The notes below the pieces were generated by a model. The model did not search any database. It had not been told where the DNA came from and worked only from the letters and a program-made list of their open reading frames with translations. Shown here one piece after another: positions 1-5,386 of a DNA stretch of 9,681 nucleotides. The stretch comes from an uncultured Flavobacteriaceae bacterium (GTDB lineage: Bacteria > Bacteroidota > Bacteroidia > Flavobacteriales > Flavobacteriaceae): positions 1 through 9,681 of the forward strand of contig CAMZMA010000231.1 of assembly GCA_947311815.1 (NCBI GenBank), read 5' to 3'. The translations under genes were made by a program, and so were the position numbers. Position 1 is the stretch's first letter. The number at the start of each line of letters is the position of its first letter.

Positions 1-48
1 ATCGAAATTCCATATCCACATTCGGTAGAAATTCATAAAGAAGGGTAA
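1..48 (+). CDS. 3' end of a second, plus-strand copy of the MscS channel gene (cut by window edge)
   Basis: Frame 1 reads IEIPYPHSVEIHKEG and then TAA at 46-48. This is identical, codon for codon, to the last 15 residues of the minus-strand MscS protein at 192-998. It lies in the left arm of the inverted repeat, so the two copies converge tail to tail. From this window alone I cannot tell whether a full second gene lies upstream, whether only a fragment was duplicated, or whether the sequence is a fold-back artefact at a contig end. If real, the two genes would terminate into one another across a 37-nt spacer. Confidence 0.45.
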   Translation: MEIPYPHSVEIHKEG

Positions 49-101
49 TAACCTGAGTATTCTATGATTAAACAAAGTTCTTTTTTTGTAAGTTATTAAC
101 A
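1..101 (+). repeat. Left arm of a perfect 101-bp inverted repeat
   Basis: Bases 1-101 are the exact reverse complement of 139-239, with base i pairing with 240-i and no mismatch. The first mismatch is at 102/138. The arm starts at the window edge, so it may extend further left. It contains 48 bases of coding sequence (the 3' end of an mscS copy) and 53 bases of non-coding flank. Identity in the non-coding part means the copy is either very recent or artefactual. Confidence 0.97.
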
Positions 102-138
102 CCTTATGTTGATATAATGAAATTTGCAACATGAAAAT
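102..138. other. 37-nt spacer between the inverted-repeat arms
   Basis: This is the only single-copy DNA between the two arms. It contains a small imperfect hairpin of its own: ATGTTG at 106-111 against CAACAT at 127-132, extended by two weak pairs. The hairpin is slightly off the symmetry axis of the large repeat. No coding sequence was seen. Confidence 0.6.
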
Positions 139-239
139 TGTTAATAACTTACAAAAAAAGAACTTTGTTTAATCATAGAATACTCAGGTTATTACCCTTC
201 TTTATGAATTTCTACCGAATGTGGATATGGAATTTCGAT
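139..239 (-). repeat. Right arm of the 101-bp inverted repeat
   Basis: This is the exact reverse complement of 1-101. It covers the last 48 bases of the intact minus-strand mscS gene (192-239) and 53 bases of its downstream flank. A transcript running from mscS through both arms would fold into a perfect 101-bp duplex. That could act as a terminator or an RNase III target if the structure is real. Confidence 0.97.
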
Positions 240-998
240 ACCTGCTTTATCTAATGCTAGTTTAACATTTTCTGTGGTAGAGAAATACACATCCCAATAA
301 TCATTTGTTGTTGCCCAAGGACGAACTGCAAAATTTACCGAACTATCTGCCAATTCAGATACATTTACACTAGGTGCAGGGTCTTTTAAAACCTTCGGAT
401 TATCAGTTAAAACTTTTAATAAAATTTCTTTGGTTTTTTTAATATCTGCATCATACGAAACGCCAATTGTTAAATTTACTCGCAGCGTACCTTCTGCCGT
501 ATAATTTAAAATATTACCGTTAGATAGCGTTCCGTTTGGAATAATGGCTAATTTATTTTCGGGGGTATTTAATTGAGTTGTAAAAATTTGAATTTCTTTT
601 ACTACCCCAACAATTCCTTGAGCTTCAATTAAATCGCCGATTTTAAAAGGTTTAAAAATCATAATTAAAGCACCACCAGCAAAATTAGACAAAGAACCTT
701 GTAATGCCAAACCAATTGCTAAACCAGCAGCACCTAAAATGGCAGCAAAAGAAGTAGTAGCAACACCTAGTTGCGAAATAACACTTACAAACAATAAGGC
801 TTTTAACCCCCAACCAATAAGGCTTCCTAAAAATTGTTGAAGAGAAATATCTACACCTCTTTTTTGCATTAATTTTTTACTGGTTTTTACTACAAATCCA
901 ATCACAATCAACCCAACAATTAAAATAACGAGAGCTGTAATAATTCTTGGAGAATACTCAACAATTAAATGTTTAATTTTATCAATATAAGTGTCCAT
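192..998 (-). CDS. mscS: Small-conductance mechanosensitive channel, MscS family
   Basis: 268 residues, close to E. coli MscS (286). The family forms homoheptameric inner-membrane channels that open under membrane tension and release solutes on hypo-osmotic shock. Visible: a short N-terminal segment, hydrophobic helices at about 18-38 (TM1) and 57-78 (TM2), and the diagnostic Gly/Ala-rich pore helix at about 84-115, including GLALQGSLSNFAGG. This is followed by the FKPFKIGD turn into the beta domain and a cytoplasmic alpha/beta vestibule to the C-terminus. The pore helix matches the E. coli consensus very closely, so the family call is secure. ATG at 998 is the natural start, 26-32 nt downstream of a promoter-like sequence. 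It is monocistronic on the minus strand, and its last 15 codons lie inside the inverted repeat. A full-length single-domain MscS, not an MscK-type giant. Confidence 0.96.
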   Translation of the reverse strand: MDTYIDKIKHLIVEYSPRIITALVILIVGLIVIGFVVKTSKKLMQKRGVDISLQQFLGSLIGWGLKALLFVSVISQLGVATTSFAAILGAAGLAIGLALQGSLSNFAGGALIMIFKPFKIGDLIEAQGIVGVVKEIQIFTTQLNTPENKLAIIPNGTLSNGNILNYTAEGTLRVNLTIGVSYDADIKKTKEILLKVLTDNPKVLKDPAPSVNVSELADSSVNFAVRPWATTNDYWDVYFSTTENVKLALDKAGIEIPYPHSVEIHKEG

Positions 999-1029
999 AA
1001 CCGTTTTTTAAGATTCAAAATAACGTCGG

Positions 1030-1060
1030 CAAAAGTAACAGTAAATGCGTAGTTTTAAAA
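1030..1060 (-). promoter_or_regulatory. Predicted Bacteroidota-type promoter of mscS
   Basis: On the minus strand TACTTTTG (1037-1030) matches the TAnnTTTG -7 consensus exactly. TTTT at 1060-1057 is a 3-of-4 match to the -33 TTTG, with a 19-nt spacer. Transcription would start around 1024, giving a leader of about 26 nt before the ATG at 998. Confidence 0.5.
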
Positions 1061-1093
1061 GAATAAATGTTGTTTTTTTATAAAAAAAGAAGT

Positions 1094-1120
1094 AAAAAAA
1101 CACCTTACAAAAGCAGGTAT
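1094..1120 (-). terminator. Weak Rho-independent terminator after the DUF255 gene
   Basis: Read on the minus strand, ATACCT (1120-1115) can pair with AGGTGT (1105-1100) through one G-U, with a 9-nt loop, followed by a run of T (1100-1094). It lies 11 nt past the stop of the gene at 1131-3233 and before the mscS promoter, which is where a terminator is expected. The stem is short, so this is tentative. Confidence 0.4.
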
Positions 1121-1130
1121 AAGAATGTGT

Positions 1131-3233
1131 TTATTTATTTAGTTGTTTTACGGCTGTTTTAACGTCTTCTGTTGGTAATTGACACGCATTGTTTACACAA
1201 ACATAAATCAATGTGGCATCATCAGAAAAACGTTCTTGTAAAAGCGGTAATTCACTTTTAATAGTGCTGCCACAAATTAGTTTGTTAGGAATGTAAGTTT
1301 GATTGAGTTCTTTCATTTTTTGAACTGCTTTATTACCAGAAATAGCCACTTCGTAATAATTATACGTAAGGTTTAGGTACAAATCTAACCAGTTAGAAAA
1401 TGCCGAAGCGTATTTGTCCATATCTTTCATATTATGCAACATTTGTTTGCTGATTTTTAAATAATAGTTGTTGCTATAAAAGTGACTTAATCTAAACAAA
1501 TTTTTTGCCATCATAGAGTTAGAAGCAGGAATGACATTGTCTTCGGTTTCCATTTTTCTACTGATGAGTTTGGTGTCGGTATTAGAGGTAAAGAAAAATA
1601 AATGAGATTTGGTGTCAAAAAAATGATCAAAGGTGTAATCTGTTAATTGTTTTGATAAATATAACCACTTGGTATCGAAAGTAATTTCGTACAAAGAAAT
1701 ATAAGCATCAATTACAGCGGCATAATCTTCTAAATAACCGTTGATTGATGATGCGCCGTTTTTATAATTATGATGTAAACTTCCATCTTCTTGCAATAGA
1801 TTTTTCGCTAAAAAAGAGGCGTTTTTTAGGGCGATTTCTAAAAAATGTGGGTTGTTAAAAACCCGATACCCATCTACATATCCTTTTAGCATCAACGCAT
1901 TCCACGAGGTTAAAATTTTATCATCTAATCTTGGTCTTTGGCGTTTTTCTCTTTCTTTTAAAAGGATGTTTTGCCAGTTTGCCACCTTTGTTTTAAGTAA
2001 ATTTAGCTCTAATTTATGTTCTTTGGCAAAAAGTTCATCCGAAGATGTTTTGATTAAATGATAATTTCCGTGCTCCCACAATCCGTACAAATTAATATTG
2101 TAATACGCTGCAAAAAGGTCAAAATCTGAAATTAATTTTTGCAATTCTTCTTTTGTCCACACATAAAAAGCACCTTCTTCTAATACGTCTTTTTCGTCTA
2201 AACTATCAGCATCTAAAGAAGAAAAGAATCCGCCATTTTCATGCATTAACTCTCTTTCTACAAAAGCTAAAGTTCGATATACGGTTTCTTTATATTCCGT
2301 TTTTTTGGTGGCTAAAAACGCATCAGCATATAAACTTACCAACTGCCCATTATCATATAACATTTTTTCGAAATGCGGAATGTGCCATTTTTTATCGGTA
2401 GAATATCGAGAAAAACCTCCACCAACTTGATCAAACAAACCGCCTTCAGCCATTTTAGCTAGGGTGTTATTTACATATTTTTGAAGTGTTGTATTGTTAG
2501 TTTGATAGGCGTAACGCAATAAAAAATGATAATTATTAGGCATCGGAAATTTTGGAGCTCTATTCATTCCGCCCAATTGCTCATCAAAATGATTGTCCCA
2601 TTTATCTACACATTCTTGTAAGTATTCTTTGGTAAAATTTTCTTTTTCTTTGTTGATGTTTACCAAACCAGATGCTTGTATGCCTTCGGTTAATTTAGTA
2701 GCGTATTCTTCTAGTTTTTTCGGATCTTTTTGATATAAATCAGCAATTTGAGTGAGCGATTTTATCCAATCATCTTTTCTAAAATACGTACCTCCCCAAA
2801 CAGGTCTTCCATCTGGTAAAGCTACTGCATTTAACGGCCAACCACCTTGTCCTGTCATTAATTGTACAGCATTCATATACACTTGATCTATGTCTGGGCG
2901 TTCTTCTCTATCTACTTTTATGCAGATATAGTTGTCATTCATAATTTTGGCAACCTCTTCGTTTTCAAAACTTTCATGTTCCATTACATGACACCAGTGG
3001 CAAGCGGCATACCCAACAGAAATAAGAATTAATTTGTTTTCTTTTTTAGCCAACTCCAAGGTTTTATCATTCCAAGCGTGCCAATTTACAGGATTGTGTG
3101 CATGTTGTAATAAATACGGACTTGTTTCTTTAATTAAGTCGTTGGTAAATTTATGTTGTGGCATTTGTTGTTTTTTTTGACCATTACAGCTGAAAAATAG
3201 CGCTGAAAAAAAAATAAATACTAGTTGTTTCAT
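1131..3233 (-). CDS. DUF255 / YyaL-SPATA20-like thioredoxin-domain lipoprotein
   Basis: 700 residues, normal length for the family. The N-terminus is a lipoprotein signal: hydrophobic 3-15, then FFSC with the lipidated Cys at 16. The protein is therefore membrane-anchored on the periplasmic or outer-membrane side. Residues about 28-190 form the DUF255 thioredoxin-like domain, with SPYLLQHAHNPVNW (38-51), a CHWC redox motif (78-81), DREERPDID (108-116), TGQGGWPLN (127-135) and GGTYF (147-151). The rest resembles an (alpha/alpha)6 barrel of the glycosidase/N-acylglucosamine-epimerase type; FEKMLYDNGQL in it is typical of the family. The family's biochemical role is not established. The two-Cys motif suggests thiol redox activity, but that is inference. 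The ATG at 3233 is supported by the signal peptide beginning immediately after it. It is separated from the upstream dodecin gene by a strong terminator. Confidence 0.93.
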   Translation of the reverse strand: MKQLVFIFFSALFFSCNGQKKQQMPQHKFTNDLIKETSPYLLQHAHNPVNWHAWNDKTLELAKKENKLILISVGYAACHWCHVMEHESFENEEVAKIMNDNYICIKVDREERPDIDQVYMNAVQLMTGQGGWPLNAVALPDGRPVWGGTYFRKDDWIKSLTQIADLYQKDPKKLEEYATKLTEGIQASGLVNINKEKENFTKEYLQECVDKWDNHFDEQLGGMNRAPKFPMPNNYHFLLRYAYQTNNTTLQKYVNNTLAKMAEGGLFDQVGGGFSRYSTDKKWHIPHFEKMLYDNGQLVSLYADAFLATKKTEYKETVYRTLAFVERELMHENGGFFSSLDADSLDEKDVLEEGAFYVWTKEELQKLISDFDLFAAYYNINLYGLWEHGNYHLIKTSSDELFAKEHKLELNLLKTKVANWQNILLKEREKRQRPRLDDKILTSWNALMLKGYVDGYRVFNNPHFLEIALKNASFLAKNLLQEDGSLHHNYKNGASSINGYLEDYAAVIDAYISLYEITFDTKWLYLSKQLTDYTFDHFFDTKSHLFFFTSNTDTKLISRKMETEDNVIPASNSMMAKNLFRLSHFYSNNYYLKISKQMLHNMKDMDKYASAFSNWLDLYLNLTYNYYEVAISGNKAVQKMKELNQTYIPNKLICGSTIKSELPLLQERFSDDATLIYVCVNNACQLPTEDVKTAVKQLNK

Positions 3234-3237
3234 CTTT

Positions 3238-3245
3238 CAAAGATA
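3238..3245 (-). promoter_or_regulatory. Possible -7 element of the DUF255 gene (would give a near-leaderless mRNA)
   Basis: TATCTTTG (3245-3238 on the minus strand) is an exact match to TAnnTTTG and ends only 4 nt before the ATG at 3233. Transcription would begin at or within a few bases of the start codon. There is no good TTTG at the right distance; the nearest is TTTC, with a spacer of about 23 nt, inside the dodecin terminator. The match may be chance, but a promoter is needed here because of the terminator just upstream. Confidence 0.35.
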
Positions 3246-3252
3246 CAAGAAT

Positions 3253-3286
3253 AAAAAAAATGCAGTTTGAAAAATTTCAAACTACA
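3253..3286 (-). terminator. Strong Rho-independent terminator of the dodecin gene
   Basis: Arms AGTTTGAAA (3264-3272) and TTTCAAACT (3275-3283) are perfectly complementary, and two more pairs follow after one mismatch (3261-3262 with 3285-3286). On the minus strand the hairpin is followed by eight T (3260-3253). It starts 26 nt past the dodecin stop codon. There is no T-run on the plus side, so it acts on the minus strand only. Confidence 0.85.
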
Positions 3287-3311
3287 TTAAATAGTTAGTT
3301 GATATGGTAAA

Positions 3312-3512
3312 TTACTTTACTTCGAAAGTAATTTTTAAATTTACTCTGTATTCTGCAACTTCGCCATCGTTTACTACAACGCTTTGAGATTGTACAAATG
3401 CAGATTTAATATTTTTAACACTTTTTGATGCGTGTTTTACTGCTTTTTGTGTAGCGTGTTCCCAACTTTTGTCAGAATTTGCTAACACTTCAATAACTTT
3501 CATTACTGCCAT
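3312..3512 (-). CDS. Dodecin-family protein lacking the canonical flavin-binding Trp and Gln
   Basis: 66 residues, the normal size for dodecins, which assemble as hollow dodecamers and classically store or buffer flavins. The fold signature is present: strand MKVIEVLANS (4-13), one amphipathic helix about 15-35 containing SWEHA, then two strands about 37-48 and 54-65 ending ITFEVK. Aligned by eye to archaeal and Thermus dodecins, the Trp that stacks on the isoalloxazine ring (W36 in Halobacterium) corresponds to Ser37. The Gln that follows the conserved Tyr (Q55) corresponds to Arg56. A dodecin subgroup with such replacements occurs in Gram-negative bacteria, so this is probably a known variant that may bind another ligand. 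The gene has its own terminator and stands divergent from the YwqK-like gene, so it is probably transcribed alone. Confidence 0.92.
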   Translation of the reverse strand: MAVMKVIEVLANSDKSWEHATQKAVKHASKSVKNIKSAFVQSQSVVVNDGEVAEYRVNLKITFEVK

Positions 3513-3580
3513 AACTTTATTTTTTGTTAAGATTAATAAATAAGTAGTAAAGGTAGTGAAAAAATCTCCAAAAAAGAAAT

Positions 3581-3588
3581 CAAAATTA
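3581..3588 (-). promoter_or_regulatory. Possible -7 element of the dodecin gene
   Basis: On the minus strand TAATTTTG (3588-3581) matches TAnnTTTG exactly and would give a leader of about 60-65 nt. The -33 side is weak: TTTA at 3613-3610, spacer 21 nt. A 10-bp perfect palindrome GAGAATTCTC (3595-3604) sits between the two elements and could be an operator. Confidence 0.4.
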
Positions 3589-3630
3589 AATCAAGAGAAT
3601 TCTCAATGTTAAATTAATGTTATGTAAACG

Positions 3631-3661
3631 TTTGTTTATTGTAAATATATACATATATTTG
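3631..3661 (+). promoter_or_regulatory. Consensus Bacteroidota promoter of the YwqK-like gene
   Basis: TTTG at 3631-3634 and TATATTTG at 3654-3661 are separated by exactly 19 nt. Both elements match the Bacteroidota consensus without a mismatch. Transcription should start near 3666-3668, leaving a leader of about 23 nt to the ATG at 3690. An upstream GTG at 3672 is too close to this start to be the likely initiation codon. Confidence 0.8.
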
Positions 3662-3689
3662 TGATGTATTTGTGTTAAAAAGTAATTTT

Positions 3690-4037
3690 ATGAAAAAAAC
3701 AATTCTAATAGTTTGCTTCCTATCTATCGGATTGGTACAAGCACAAGGAGAAAAACCAACCTATAAAAAGGTAGGGGATTTAGTACAAGTAACTTATTAT
3801 TACACTAACGGAGTTGTAAAAGAAACGGGCTTTTTTAAAGCTAATAAATTAACAGGTACATGGGAACGATTTGATGAAAAAGGTAAAAAAGTGGCGATTG
3901 CCCATTATACTGATGGAAGAAAAACAGGAAAATGGTTTCTTTGGAAAAATAATTCTTTAAAGGAAATTAATTATAATAACAATGCTCTTGTTTCTGTACA
4001 AACCTGGAAAGAAGATGCTAAACTAGCTGTTAATTAG
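3690..4037 (+). CDS. Small secreted YwqK/MORN-like repeat protein
   Basis: 115 residues from ATG 3690. A longer reading from GTG 3672 adds six residues that spoil the signal peptide, so I prefer the ATG. Residues 1-18 form a Sec signal ending VQA before QGEK. The mature part holds two YwqK-type repeats of the pattern Y-x-x-G-x-x-x-x-x-G-x-x-x-x-x-x-x-G-x-W: TNGVVKETGFFKANKLTGTW (39-58) and TDGRKTGKWFLWKNNSLKEI (74-93). Such repeats form antiparallel beta hairpins in exported Bacteroidota proteins and in the antitoxin YwqK, but no biochemical activity can be read from them. The protein stops at about two repeats, so it is a minimal member. It is monocistronic, between its own promoter and a bidirectional terminator. 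The exact role is unknown. Confidence 0.85.
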   Translation: MKKTILIVCFLSIGLVQAQGEKPTYKKVGDLVQVTYYYTNGVVKETGFFKANKLTGTWERFDEKGKKVAIAHYTDGRKTGKWFLWKNNSLKEINYNNNALVSVQTWKEDAKLAVN

Positions 4038-4060
4038 CAATTGGAATTTAATAAAAAACA

Positions 4061-4091
4061 AAAAAAAAGCAGGCTTTTCGCCTGCTTTTTT
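4061..4091. terminator. Bidirectional Rho-independent terminator
   Basis: GCAGGC (4069-4074) and GCCTGC (4080-4085) form a GC-rich stem with a 5-nt loop, flanked by eight A on the left and six T on the right. It therefore works in both directions. It lies between the stops of the convergent genes ending at 4037 (plus) and 4113 (minus) and serves both. Confidence 0.93.
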
Positions 4092-4112
4092 AATTCAAAT
4101 AATTTTCTTTTT

Positions 4113-5282
4113 TTAAAAAGAATACCCTGTCCAAGCAAAGACGGTTGCATCTGCGCCACCAGATGTTCCGTTGCTTAGAGTTAGAGTAGCACCAATACTA
4201 TTTTTATTGTCGGTAATATCTAATCCATTGGTAGCGTTACCAATTGCTGTTATGTTTGTATTTGCATTTGCAGTTCCTTTACTATCTTCTAAATCGATAA
4301 AATCTGCATAAGAAGCTCCGCTTTCTAACTCTACATAAGCATTTGTTATATTGGCAGTTGCGCCTCTTCTAATTTTAATAGCATCAGACATTACTACGCC
4401 ATTAGCTTTATTAATAATGGTTAATTTATTGATAGTAAAAACAGATTGATTAATGTCTGAAGGAGAGTTTCCGTCTAAGTTTCCATCAGCTTCTACACCT
4501 CTTGGATCAGAGGTAACAGCGGTATATCCGTTTTCTCTAATCCCGTAAAGATTTGTACAAGTACCTGTGTACCCTTGAGTATAATCAAACATATCATCTT
4601 TAGCATTTACTACTAATAAGTTGATTACATTTACAGTACCTCCAAAAAACTCAATAGCATCATCATCGCCATTAAAAATAGCAATATTTGTAATGGTTGT
4701 ACCAGTACCAACACCATTAAGTGTTAACCCGTTATGTTCTGCAGTGTCATCTATTCTTGCTCCTGTATATTCTAATTTTACATAGTTTAAAACGCCTGAA
4801 TTATCATCAGCAACATCTCCTCCAAAAGAAATAGAAGTATTAATTTCTGTTGCAGCATTACTTGCTGTACCATTTTGACGGCTTAAAGGTGCTTTTCCGT
4901 TAAGGATTAATCCGCCCCAATCTCCTGCTGCAGGATTACTAGCGCTAGATGTAAATATAATAGGACTAGCACTTGTGCCGTTTGCAATTATTTTACCTCC
5001 TTTTTCTACTAATAAATAAACATCTGTACCACCAGCTAACGCTTTTACAGTTACTCCTGCTTCTATGGTTAATGTTGCTCCTTCTTTAACAAATAAAGCG
5101 CCATTTAATAGATACTCTGTTCCTGAACTTAGTGTTAAGTTGCTAGTTAAATTTCCAGAAAGGTTTTGACTTGTTGGCTGATTAGGATTGCCATTGTTGT
5201 TGTTTTCATCATCATTACTCAAGGAACAGCTTGAAAGCAATAAGAAAGAAATAGATAAACCTGTTGCTAATAATTTTTTCAT
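4113..5282 (-). CDS. Surface lipoprotein with right-handed beta-helix repeats, partner of the upstream TonB receptor
   Basis: 389 residues. The signal MKKLLATGLSISFLLLSSCS is a lipobox signal with Cys19 as the lipidated residue. It is followed by an acidic SNDDENNNN linker (about 22-31) of the kind that often directs Bacteroidota lipoproteins to the outer cell surface. After about 45 come repeated short beta strands rich in Gly/Asn/Thr: ATLTIEAGVTVKA, GGKIIANGTSASPIIFTS, DWGGLILNGKA, NGLTLNGVGTGTTITNI, DAIEFFGGTVNVINLLV. This is the pattern of a parallel beta-helix. Bacteroidota proteins of this type are frequently mis-annotated as multidrug transporter; there are no transmembrane helices here. 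No type IX sorting domain is visible at the C-terminus (ends FAWTGYSF). It lies 104 nt behind the receptor gene on the same strand with no clear promoter between, so co-transcription is likely. A substrate-capture role is inference. Confidence 0.85.
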   Translation of the reverse strand: MKKLLATGLSISFLLLSSCSLSNDDENNNNGNPNQPTSQNLSGNLTSNLTLSSGTEYLLNGALFVKEGATLTIEAGVTVKALAGGTDVYLLVEKGGKIIANGTSASPIIFTSSASNPAAGDWGGLILNGKAPLSRQNGTASNAATEINTSISFGGDVADDNSGVLNYVKLEYTGARIDDTAEHNGLTLNGVGTGTTITNIAIFNGDDDAIEFFGGTVNVINLLVVNAKDDMFDYTQGYTGTCTNLYGIRENGYTAVTSDPRGVEADGNLDGNSPSDINQSVFTINKLTIINKANGVVMSDAIKIRRGATANITNAYVELESGASYADFIDLEDSKGTANANTNITAIGNATNGLDITDNKNSIGATLTLSNGTSGGADATVFAWTGYSF

Positions 5283-5386
5283 TTTTAATTGTTTTTATGT
5301 TTTTAATATATGTTGTAAAATTAGAGTGTTTGTATGTTGTTTTCTTTAATTAAATTTTAAATAATTGTTACTAAAAAAGCTGTTTT

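Noticed and set aside
1852..2401. Plus-strand open frames of 69 and 82 codons inside the DUF255 gene
   Set aside because: They lie antisense to a strongly conserved coding sequence and have no recognisable motifs, promoter or start context.
3672..3689. GTG start giving a six-residue longer YwqK-like protein
   Set aside because: It begins only about 5 nt from the expected transcription start and puts MLKSNF in front of an otherwise perfect signal peptide. ATG 3690 is better.
4100..5282. Multidrug transporter as the product of the beta-helix lipoprotein gene
   Set aside because: That database-style name is common for this family, but the protein has no transmembrane helices beyond the signal and shows beta-helix repeats and a lipobox.
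5361..5386. A6-cagc-T6 sequence right after the receptor stop (minus strand) as an attenuating terminator between receptor and lipoprotein
   Set aside because: The stem would be only A-T pairs with a 4-nt loop, too weak to be convincing. No promoter is visible for the lipoprotein either, so co-transcription is the simpler reading.
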